Positions 30,253-37,343 of a stretch of DNA of 64,000 bases are shown piece by piece. The stretch's first letter is position 1. Each line of letters starts with the position of its first letter. A program made the position numbers and the translations under genes. Under the pieces are notes generated by a model, which was given only the letters and a program-made list of their open reading frames with translations, was not told the origin of the DNA and searched no databases. Source of the stretch: Baekduia soli (GTDB taxonomy: Bacteria; Actinomycetota; Thermoleophilia; Solirubrobacterales; Solirubrobacteraceae); assembly GCF_007970665.1 (NCBI RefSeq), contig NZ_CP042430.1, forward strand, positions 4,960,001 through 5,024,000, in the 5' to 3' direction.

Positions 30253-31729
30253 CTTCGACGGTGACCTCGTGCTCGGACACCGTCACCCGGCCGAGGCCCT
30301 CCAGCGCGGAGACCAGATCTTGCACGAGTCGCTCGGGGGCCGACGCGCCGGCGGTGATGCCGATGCGGCGGGCGCCGGCCAGGAATTCGGGCGGGAGGTC
30401 GGCGGCATGGTCGATCAGCATGGCAGGACAGCCCGCCCGCTGGGCGACCTCGACCAGCCGGCGCGAGTTCGACGAGTTCGACGACCCGACCACGAGGATG
30501 CGGTCACAGGTCTCGGCGAGCGCCCGCACGCCGTCCTGGCGGTTCTGGGTGGCGTAGCAGATGTCGTCGGTGCGCGGACCGACGAGCTCGGGGAAGCGGT
30601 CGCGCAGGGCGTCGACGACATCGGCGGTCTCGTCGACCGCCAGCGTGGTCTGGGTCAGGTAGGCGATCCTGGACGGGTCGGCGACCTGCAGGGCGTCGAC
30701 CTCGTCGATCGACGCGATGACCTGGATGTGCTCCGGGGCCTCGCCGAGCGTGCCCTCGACCTCCTCGTGCTCCTCGTGGCCGACGAGGACGATGTCCAGC
30801 CCGGCCTGGGCGTAGCGCCGTGCCTCGCTGTGGACCTTGGCCACCAGCGGGCACGTCGCGTCGATCGCGTCCAGCCCGCGCGCCCGGGCCTCCTCGCGCA
30901 CTGCGGGCGACACGCCGTGGGCCGAGAAGACGACCGTCGCCCCGTCGGGGACCTCGTCGAGCTCCTCGACGAAGATGGCGCCGCGGGCCTCGAGGTCGGC
31001 GACGACGTGGGCGTTGTGGACGATCTGGCGGCGCACGTAGATCGGCGCGCCGTGCTCGCGCAGCAGGCGCTCGACGGTGTCGATGGCCCGCGAGACCCCG
31101 GCGCACGACGCACGGGGCGCGGCGAGGACCAGCTCGCGCTCGAGCTGGGCCTCCGACCACTGCCACAGCAGCCGGCAGGCGCGCCGCAGCGTGCGCAGCG
31201 CCAGGATCGCGTCGCGGGCGACGTACCAGGGGCGGTGCAGCTCGCGGTCGGGGGTGTCGAGCACCACGCGCATCGTGACCAGCGCGGTGCCGGCGGCCTC
31301 GGCCGCCAGCCATGAGGACTCCATGTCGACGGCCAGCGCGCCGCTGCGGTGCAGCGCGCGCCGGCGGTCGCGCATGACGAGCCGCTGGCTGGAGGCGATG
31401 GGCCCGACGTGGACGGTCAGCCCGGCGCGCCGCAGCACCCCGGCCAGGATGGCGGGGTCGGTGCAGGGCACGGTCCCCGTGGGCCCGCGCAGCTCGCTGG
31501 CCAGGATGACGTCGCCGGCGCGCAGCCTCGGGTCCAGCGCCCCGCAGACGCCGGCGATGACCACCGGGCCGTCGTTGGCCTCGTGGGCCAGCGCGGCGGC
31601 CAGGCGCGCGCGCTTGGGGCCCACGCCGAAGCGCTTGACCTGCGCCCAGGGGGCGCCGCGGCGGGCCGCCTCGGCCTCGATCCCCATCGGGGCCAGGATG
31701 AGCAGCGGGTTGGGGGCGCCCTGGCTCAT
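30209..31729 (-). CDS. hpnG-ispH: HpnG-IspH fusion: adenosylhopane nucleosidase + HMBPP reductase
   Basis: A single 506-codon frame without internal stop encodes two enzymes. Residues 1 to about 195 resemble HpnG, a nucleoside-phosphorylase-fold enzyme that removes adenine from adenosylhopane: MGIEAEAA, VIAGVCGALDPRLRAGDVILASEL and AVDMESSWLAAEAAG. Residues about 199-490 are IspH (LytB), the last enzyme of the MEP pathway, which makes IPP and DMAPP: the three 4Fe-4S cysteines are Cys209 (RASCAGVSRAI), Cys293 (DATCPLV) and Cys391 (CYATQNRQ), with the HGVSP and SSNSSNSRRL motifs present. The junction (ALRRLLWQWSEAQLERELVLAAPRASCAG region) has no long linker. The start ATG overlaps the hpnE stop and the end overlaps hpnH. 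The fusion would supply precursor and act on an intermediate in one chain. Confidence 0.87.
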   Translation of the reverse strand: MSQGAPNPLLILAPMGIEAEAARRGAPWAQVKRFGVGPKRARLAAALAHEANDGPVVIAGVCGALDPRLRAGDVILASELRGPTGTVPCTDPAILAGVLRRAGLTVHVGPIASSQRLVMRDRRRALHRSGALAVDMESSWLAAEAAGTALVTMRVVLDTPDRELHRPWYVARDAILALRTLRRACRLLWQWSEAQLERELVLAAPRASCAGVSRAIDTVERLLREHGAPIYVRRQIVHNAHVVADLEARGAIFVEELDEVPDGATVVFSAHGVSPAVREEARARGLDAIDATCPLVAKVHSEARRYAQAGLDIVLVGHEEHEEVEGTLGEAPEHIQVIASIDEVDALQVADPSRIAYLTQTTLAVDETADVVDALRDRFPELVGPRTDDICYATQNRQDGVRALAETCDRILVVGSSNSSNSRRLVEVAQRAGCPAMLIDHAADLPPEFLAGARRIGITAGASAPERLVQDLVSALEGLGRVTVSEHEVTVEDVRFKPPRRRPREH

Positions 31730-33084
31730 GCCGCCACCGCCGCGGGGCGGGAGGTCCGGTGGGTCGCCGCGATCGCCTCGGCCGCCGCGGCGTGGCCGCT
31801 GAGCACCGCGCTCTCCATCGTCGCCGGCCAGCCCGTGTCGGTCCAGCCGCCGGCCAGCACGAAGCCGTCGACCGCCGTGCGCGCCGGCGGGCGCAGCGCA
31901 CGGGCGCCGGGGGCGACGCGGAACGTCGCCGCGTGCTCGCGCGTGACGTGGAAGGCCTGGACCTGCGCGCCGGCCGCGGCGGGCAGCAGGTCGCGCAGCG
32001 CGCCGACGGCGCGGTCGCGCAGCTGCTCGGCGGGCGTGTCCGCGAGGTCGTCGGCGGCCGAGAGCGACAGCGACACGAGCTGGCCGCGTTCCAGGCCCGA
32101 GCCGTCCGTGCGATCGAACATCCAGGAGACCGGCGCGTCGACGGCGACGGCCATCGGCTCGTCCAGGACCCGCCGGTCGTAGACGAGGTGCAGGTTGACG
32201 ATCGGCGAGCGGCCCAGGCGGGCGGGCGCGCCGGGGTCGGGCAGCGCGCCCTCGACGAGGAGCGGGCCGGCGCGCTCGGGCGGGACGGCGAGGACCACGG
32301 CGTCGGCCCGCAGCGGCGCGCCCAGCCCCGACAGGGCGAACCCGCCCTCCCCGGCGCGGGCGACCCCGTCCACGCGGGCGCGCAGCCGCACGTCGACCCC
32401 GGCGGCCGCCAGCGCCCGGCGAGCGGGCCCGTCGTGCAGGTCCGACAGGGGGACGCGCGACCAGCCGATGTCGCCGGCGCCGGCGTCCTGCAGCAGCGCC
32501 CGCTGGAAGACGTAGGCGGCCTGGGCCAGCGACGCGTCGTCGGGCTCGAGGTTCAGCGTCGGGGTGGCGATGAGGCGCCACACCCGCTCGATCGCCTCCG
32601 GCGACTGGCGGTGCTCCCGCAGCCAGTCGCCGAACGAGCGCGCGTCGACGCGCCGGTCGTCGGTGTCGACGGCGCGCAGCGCGAGCATCGCGCGGACCAC
32701 GCCGAGGCGGTCGGCCCGGGAGAGCAGCCCGTAGCGCGCCAGCGCCCCGGCCAGCTGCAGCGGCGCCGGCAGCCCGGAGCGGCGCAGGCGCACCGGGCGC
32801 CGGCCCGGCGCCAGGATCGGCAGGTCCAGCCGCGGCTGCAGCACGACGTCGTCCTCGCGCCCCAGCCGCCCGAGCAGCGCGCGGTAGGCGTTGCAGCAGC
32901 GCAGGAACACGTGCTGGCCGTTGTCGAGGCGCAGGTCGCCGCGGGTGTAGGAGTACGCGGCGCCGCCCAGGCGCGGGCGGACCTCGGCGAGCGTCACGGC
33001 GGCGCCGGTCGCCGCGCAGTCCAGCGCCGCGGTGATCCCGGCCAGCCCCCCACCCACGACGGCGATGTGCGGCGGGGTGCTCAC
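31726..33084 (-). CDS. hpnE: hydroxysqualene dehydroxylase HpnE
   Basis: The 452-residue FAD enzyme converts hydroxysqualene to squalene, the third step from farnesyl diphosphate in the HpnCDE route. The dinucleotide motif is IAVVGGGLAGITAALDCAATG (6-26), followed by RLGGAAYSYTRGDLRLDNGQHVFLRCCNAYR, the characteristic HpnE segment (about 42-72), and the C-terminal FAD-binding GFVLAGGWTDTGWPATMESAVLSG (about 410-433). Translation starts at a GTG (33082-33084) overlapping the hpnD stop, and the stop overlaps the next start. Length matches the family. The alternative name is squalene-associated FAD-dependent desaturase. Confidence 0.93.
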   Translation of the reverse strand: MSTPPHIAVVGGGLAGITAALDCAATGAAVTLAEVRPRLGGAAYSYTRGDLRLDNGQHVFLRCCNAYRALLGRLGREDDVVLQPRLDLPILAPGRRPVRLRRSGLPAPLQLAGALARYGLLSRADRLGVVRAMLALRAVDTDDRRVDARSFGDWLREHRQSPEAIERVWRLIATPTLNLEPDDASLAQAAYVFQRALLQDAGAGDIGWSRVPLSDLHDGPARRALAAAGVDVRLRARVDGVARAGEGGFALSGLGAPLRADAVVLAVPPERAGPLLVEGALPDPGAPARLGRSPIVNLHLVYDRRVLDEPMAVAVDAPVSWMFDRTDGSGLERGQLVSLSLSAADDLADTPAEQLRDRAVGALRDLLPAAAGAQVQAFHVTREHAATFRVAPGARALRPPARTAVDGFVLAGGWTDTGWPATMESAVLSGHAAAAEAIAATHRTSRPAAVAA

Positions 33085-33947
33085 GTCGTGCTCCGGGCCA
33101 GGCTGACGGCGGCGACGCGCGCCTTCTCCCACGCCGAGAGCGACAGGCGCTCGCGGGTCACGACGACCGGGTCGGCCTCGATGCGGGTGAGGATCCGGCG
33201 GTAGATGCCGGTCATCGCCAGCAGGCAGGCCTTGCTGCGCGCGTCGGTGAGCAGCGGGACGAGCTGCATGCCGCGGGCGAACCACTCGCGGTTGCGCCCG
33301 GCCTCGAAGCGCACGAGCCCGGCGATCCGTTCCGGCGGCCCCGTGACGGGGTCGGGCAGGTCGAAGCGGCGCAGGTCCTCGGCGGGCAGGTAGACCCGGC
33401 CGTTGGCGCGGTCCTCGCGGACGTCGCGCAGGATGTTCGTGAGCTGCATGGCCACGCCGAGGTCGTCGGCCAGCGCCGCGGCGCGCACGGGGTCCGAGGA
33501 CCCGAAGATGGCGACGCACAGTCGCCCGATCGAGCCGGCCACGCAGATGCAGTAGTGGTGCAGGTCGGCGAACGTCTCATAGGTCGCGCCCCGCACGTCG
33601 AGCTCGACGCCGTCGATGAGCTCGTCGAAGGCCTCCGTGGGCAGCGCGAAGCGCTCCTGGGCGTCGGCCAGCGCGACGAGGATCGCGTCGGTGTGGCCGT
33701 TGAGCACGCCGCTGCGCAGGTGCGCGACGCCGTCGCGGGCGTGGCGCAGCGCCGCGAGCTTCTCCTCGGCGGGCAGGTCGCCGTCGCCGATGTCGTCGAT
33801 GCGCCGTGCCAGCGCGTAGGCGGCGCTCATCGCCCGGCGCTTGTCGGCGGGCAGCAGCCGGATGCCGTAGAAGAAGTTCGCCGCCTCGCGGCGCGTGGTC
33901 TCCTCGCAGGTCCGGTAGGCCTCGCTGACGGCGGCCGACACGCTCAT
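33081..33947 (-). CDS. hpnD: presqualene diphosphate synthase HpnD
   Basis: The 288-residue protein belongs to the squalene/phytoene synthase superfamily. It carries ARRIDDIGDGDLP (first aspartate-rich motif, about 47-59), SIGRLCVAIFG, and DVREDRANGRVYLPAEDL (second aspartate-rich motif, about 170-187). In the bacterial three-enzyme pathway HpnD condenses two farnesyl diphosphates to presqualene diphosphate. N-terminal TRREAANFFYGIRLLPADKRRAM is typical. The ATG at 33945-33947 overlaps the hpnC stop. It could also be called a phytoene synthase by similarity, but its partner genes fix the role. Confidence 0.93.
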   Translation of the reverse strand: MSVSAAVSEAYRTCEETTRREAANFFYGIRLLPADKRRAMSAAYALARRIDDIGDGDLPAEEKLAALRHARDGVAHLRSGVLNGHTDAILVALADAQERFALPTEAFDELIDGVELDVRGATYETFADLHHYCICVAGSIGRLCVAIFGSSDPVRAAALADDLGVAMQLTNILRDVREDRANGRVYLPAEDLRRFDLPDPVTGPPERIAGLVRFEAGRNREWFARGMQLVPLLTDARSKACLLAMTGIYRRILTRIEADPVVVTRERLSLSAWEKARVAAVSLARSTT

Positions 33948-34786
33948 CGCGCCACCTGCCCCAGCGTACGGACCAGGCGCAGCGCCAGCGCCCCGCGGGT
34001 CGGGCGCGCGCGGGTGCCCAGGACGTCCCAGCCGGCGCGCTCCAGGGCGTCGGCCGCCGCGTGGCCGCCGGCGACGAACGCGGCCACCGCGAGCGCCGGG
34101 CGGACGGGCAGCCGGCGGACCAGCGGCGCGCCGCGGCCCAGCAGGGCGCGGGCGCGGCCGGCCTCCAGCGCGACGACGCGCCGCAGCGCGGGGGACGCGA
34201 CCGGCGCGTCGAGGTCGCCCTCGGGGCACCCGCAGGCCGCGAGGTCGTCCTGGGGCAGGTAGACGCGCCCGGCCGCGCGGTCCTCGCCGACGTCCTGGAG
34301 GTGCTCGACGACCTGCAGCGCCGTGCAGATGTCGTCCGAGAGCGCGATGCGATCGGGCGTCGCGACCCCGAAGATCCGCAGGACGAGCTCGCCGACGGGC
34401 GTGGCCGACAGGCGGCAGTAGTCCACGAGCGCGTCGAAGTCCGCGTAGCGGGCCACGACCTGATCCTGGCGATTGGCCGCGACGAGGCGCTGGAGCGGGT
34501 CGCGGGGGATGTCGCAGGCCGCGACCGTGCGCGCCAGGCGCACCATGAGCTCGTGCTCGGGGGCGCGTCCTGCGTAGATCGCGTCGAGCTCGCCGTCGAC
34601 CCAGTCCAGCAGCGCGCCGCGGTCGCCGGCGGCCTCGTCGCCGAGGTCGTCGACCAGGCGCGCGTAGCCGTAGACGGCCAGCAGGTGGTCGCGCTGGGCC
34701 CGGGGCAGCACCCGGCCGGCCACGGGGAAGTTCTCGTGGCGCGCCCGCTCCATGACCGCCGCGGCCGACGGGGCGCCCGGCGCCAT
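33944..34786 (-). CDS. hpnC: hydroxysqualene synthase HpnC
   Basis: The 280-residue squalene/phytoene-synthase-fold protein follows shc after 11 bases. It starts MAPGAPSAAAVMERARHENFPVAGRVLP, with the NFPVAG-type beginning typical of HpnC, and has YARLVDDLGDEAAGDR (about 41-56) and HLQDVGEDRAAGRVYLPQDDL (about 176-196). HpnC turns presqualene diphosphate into hydroxysqualene for HpnE. The ATG at 34784-34786 was chosen because the frame upstream enters the shc gene antisense to its phase. It overlaps hpnD by ATGA. Confidence 0.92.
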   Translation of the reverse strand: MAPGAPSAAAVMERARHENFPVAGRVLPRAQRDHLLAVYGYARLVDDLGDEAAGDRGALLDWVDGELDAIYAGRAPEHELMVRLARTVAACDIPRDPLQRLVAANRQDQVVARYADFDALVDYCRLSATPVGELVLRIFGVATPDRIALSDDICTALQVVEHLQDVGEDRAAGRVYLPQDDLAACGCPEGDLDAPVASPALRRVVALEAGRARALLGRGAPLVRRLPVRPALAVAAFVAGGHAAADALERAGWDVLGTRARPTRGALALRLVRTLGQVAR

Positions 34787-34797
34787 CCCGGTCCCGG

Positions 34798-36654
34798 CTA
34801 GCGCAGGCAACGAGCGAGGGCCATGACGGGGAAGACCTGCCGGTAGAGGCCGTAGTTGATGTAGAAGTCGCCCGGGAACCCGGTCCCGGTGTACTCGGGC
34901 TCGTCCCAGCTGCCGTCGGGGAGCTGGGTCGCGGCCAGCCACCGCAGGCCGCGCTCGGCCGCCTCACCCGAGCCCTCGCCGGCGGCATGCAGCGCCAGCA
35001 GCGCCCACGCCGTCTGCGACGCCGTGCTGGCACCGCGTCCGACCCACGCGGGGTCCTCGTAGGAGCGCGGGTCCTCGCCCCAGCCGCCGTCGACGTTCTG
35101 GTGCGCCCGCAGCCAGGCGACGGCCCGGCGCACCGCCGGGTCGAGCGGCGAGACGCCGGCCGCGGCCAGCGCGGGCAGCACCGCGCCCGTGCCGTAGACG
35201 TGGTTGATGCCCCAGCGCCCGAACCAGGAGCCGTCGTCCTCCTGGGCGTCGCGCAGCCAGACGATGCCGCGGCGCATCGCGACCTCGTCGCGGCCCTCGA
35301 GGGCCAGCATCTCCACGACGTGGGCGGTGACGTCGGCCGAGGGCGGGTCGATGACCTCGCCGAAGTCGCAGAACGGCAGCTCGGTGCACAGCCGGCGCGT
35401 GTTGTCGGCGTCGAACGCCGCCCAGCCGCCGTCGGCGCACTGCATGCCGATCGTCCACTCCACGCCCCGGCGGATCTCGGGCCCGGCGTCGACGCCCGCG
35501 CGGCGCAGGGCCATCACGACCTCGGCGGTGTCGTCGACGTCGGGGTAATGGTCGTTGGCGAACTCGAACGCCCAGCCGCCCGGCGCCAGCTCCGGGCGCC
35601 GCACGCACCAGTCACCCGGCACGGCGACGGCCTCGTCGCGCAGCCAGGCCGCCGCGCGCGTCATCGCGTCGTCGTCGGCCTCGACCCCGGCGTCGGCCAG
35701 GGCGACGACCGCCAGCGCGGTGTCCCACACCGGCGACTGGCAGGCCTCGATCCGGCGCTCGCCGTCCTCGTGCAGCGTGAAGGCGTCCAGCCCGGCCAGG
35801 CCCGCGGCCATGACGGGATGGTCGATCGCGTAGCCGCGGACGTTGAGGGCCATGAGCGAGTAGACCCACGGCGGCTGGATGCCGCCCCAGGACCCGTCGG
35901 CCTCCTGGCGCTCGACGATCCAGCGCTCGGCGCGGTCCAGCGCGAGGCGCCGCAGCGGCCCCAGGGGGCGGCGCTCGTAGCGGTGCAGGGCGGCGTCCAG
36001 CCATGCCAGCCGGCCGGGCCAGTCGCGCAGCGAGCGGCGCGGGCGCGGCGCGCCGTCGCCCGAGCGCAGCTCGTCGATGCCGAACGGCAGCGGGCGCACG
36101 GGCCGGTAGGCGCCGATGATCGTCAGCGGCGCGATGGTCTGGCGGGCCCAGCAGGCGAAGTCGTAGAGGTTGAGCGGCATCCAGGACGGGAGCAGCATCA
36201 CCTCGGGCGAGAGCGCGGGGACGTCGTCCCACGACCACAGGCCGAACAGCGACATCCAGATGCGCGTGAAGACGCGGGTGGCCTCCAGGCCCCCGCCCGC
36301 GCGGACGAACGCGGCGGCCGTGCGCATGTGCTCCTCGTCGGGTCCGTCGCCGGCCAGGCGCAGGGCGACGTAGGCCTCGGCGGTCGTCGAGAGGTCCCCG
36401 GGCCCGCCGTGGAAGTTGGCCCAGGTCCCGTCCTCGCGCTGCTGGCCGCGGATCCAGCGCGCGGCCGCCGACGTCTGGCCGGGATCCAGGATGCCCAGGA
36501 AGGCCCGCATGAGCAGGTCCTCGGCATCCATCGTGACGTTCGTGTCCAGCGCGCCCTTCCACCAGCCCGCGTCGTCCTGGAGATCGCGCAGGCGTTCGAC
36601 GCCGCGGACCAGCGCCGTACGTGGATCGACATGCGCCACCGCCGCCCCGCTCAT
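34798..36654 (-). CDS. shc: squalene-hopene cyclase
   Basis: The 618-residue terpene cyclase folds squalene into hopene/hopanol at the cytoplasmic membrane. The catalytic DxDD motif is YPDVDDTAEV with Asp372, Asp374 and Asp375, close to positions 374-377 known for the Alicyclobacillus enzyme. Several QW repeats are visible, such as QREDGTWAN, QEADGSWGG, CADGGWAAFD, QEDDGSWFGRWG, QNVDGGWGED and QLPDGSWDE. The MPLNLYDFACWARQTIAPLTII segment is also typical. I chose the ATG at 36652-36654 because a likely promoter -35 (TTGACA on the minus strand, 36700-36705) lies just upstream of it, making the in-frame ATG at 36720 impossible if that promoter is used. It is the first gene of the hopanoid operon. 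Confidence 0.95.
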   Translation of the reverse strand: MSGAAVAHVDPRTALVRGVERLRDLQDDAGWWKGALDTNVTMDAEDLLMRAFLGILDPGQTSAAARWIRGQQREDGTWANFHGGPGDLSTTAEAYVALRLAGDGPDEEHMRTAAAFVRAGGGLEATRVFTRIWMSLFGLWSWDDVPALSPEVMLLPSWMPLNLYDFACWARQTIAPLTIIGAYRPVRPLPFGIDELRSGDGAPRPRRSLRDWPGRLAWLDAALHRYERRPLGPLRRLALDRAERWIVERQEADGSWGGIQPPWVYSLMALNVRGYAIDHPVMAAGLAGLDAFTLHEDGERRIEACQSPVWDTALAVVALADAGVEADDDAMTRAAAWLRDEAVAVPGDWCVRRPELAPGGWAFEFANDHYPDVDDTAEVVMALRRAGVDAGPEIRRGVEWTIGMQCADGGWAAFDADNTRRLCTELPFCDFGEVIDPPSADVTAHVVEMLALEGRDEVAMRRGIVWLRDAQEDDGSWFGRWGINHVYGTGAVLPALAAAGVSPLDPAVRRAVAWLRAHQNVDGGWGEDPRSYEDPAWVGRGASTASQTAWALLALHAAGEGSGEAAERGLRWLAATQLPDGSWDEPEYTGTGFPGDFYINYGLYRQVFPVMALARCLR

Positions 36655-36676
36655 GACTGATGCGCGCAGGTCGGAC

Positions 36677-36705
36677 ACCAATGAACAACCTGCCAGACGT
36701 GTCAA
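36677..36705 (-). promoter_or_regulatory. candidate promoter of the hopanoid operon
   Basis: TTGACA (36700-36705 on the minus strand) matches a -35 box exactly. The hexamer 17 bases downstream (ATTGGT) is a weak -10. The -35 core is convincing; the -10 is not. About 22 bases separate the -10 from the shc ATG. Confidence 0.4.
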
Positions 36706-36720
36706 GTCTCCGGATTCCAT

Positions 36721-37030
36721 GCGAGACCGCGGCAACCGTCCCAAGCGGACCGCCGTTCCGGGCGCTCGGGCACTCGGGTTCGAGCCCGCGGGCCGTGCGC
36801 GGGCGCCCGCGCGTGTCACGGCGAAGACCCAGGTGAGACGGGTTCCACCGCCGTGCCCGGTCTGCGATGCCCGCGGCCTCGCCCGACGCGATGCGCTCCC
36901 GGGCGCGAGTGGGTCGCGTTCCTGCGCGCCGCGGTGCGCCGCGAGGGCGAGGACGAGGACGCGCTGGTCACGGCGCTCGTGGCCCTCGACGTGGGCGGCT
37001 GAGCCGCGCGGCGTCCTACCATCGGCGCCC
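36721..37030 (+). other. 310-bp region upstream of DUF4031 gene, possible broken frame
   Basis: One plus-strand frame contains CPVCDARGLARRDAL (36852-36896), a zinc-knuckle-like start. A different frame 10 bases later reads EWVAFLRAAVRREGEDED then ALVTALVALDVGG and stops at 37000-37002. Joined by one frameshift they would make a short plausible protein, so this may be a broken small gene. A T-loop-like GGTTCGAGCCC near 36776 is not part of a foldable tRNA. Confidence 0.25.
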
Positions 37031-37330
37031 GTGGCGGTCTACGTCGATCACGCCTTCGCGCACGGGGACTGGGGCCGCTGGTCGGGCGGCGGCCACCTGC
37101 AGGCCGACACGCCGGGCGAGCTGCACGCCTTCGCTGCCGGCCTGGGCCTGCAGCGGCGCTGGTTCCAGCACCGCCCGGGCCGCCCCGATCGCGACCACTA
37201 CGACCTGACCGCCGGCCTGCGGCGGGCGGCGCTGGCCGCCGGCGCGGTGGCCGAGGACCGCGCGCAGGGCGTCGCGCGGCGCCGGCGGGTGCGCGCCCTG
37301 CACGGGGCCGCCCAGCCCGCCGGCGCCTAG
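37031..37330 (+). CDS. DUF4031 domain protein (99 aa)
   Basis: A 99-residue protein starting at the GTG at 37031 that matches the DUF4031 pattern: VAVYVDHAFAHGDWGRWSGGGHLQAD, then ELHAFAAGLGLQRRWFQHRPGRP and HYDLTAGLRRAALAAGAV. These segments, with conserved Trp, His and Arg, are typical of this actinobacterial domain family whose function is unknown. A basic, Arg-rich tail follows (GVARRRRVRALHG). It is convergent with the large secreted protein gene; their stops are 13 bases apart. Confidence 0.78.
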   Translation: MAVYVDHAFAHGDWGRWSGGGHLQADTPGELHAFAAGLGLQRRWFQHRPGRPDRDHYDLTAGLRRAALAAGAVAEDRAQGVARRRRVRALHGAAQPAGA

Positions 37331-37343
37331 CTCCTCACCTACC

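Noticed and set aside
30209-32581. Extension of the hpnG-ispH frame upstream into hpnE
   Set aside because: The extra 284 codons overlap hpnE out of phase and are Arg/Ala-rich. The ATG at 31729 overlapping the hpnE stop is the natural start.
36760-36800. tRNA-like T-loop GGTTCGAGCCC
   Set aside because: The flanking bases do not form a T-stem of five pairs, and no D-arm, anticodon arm or acceptor stem lies upstream.
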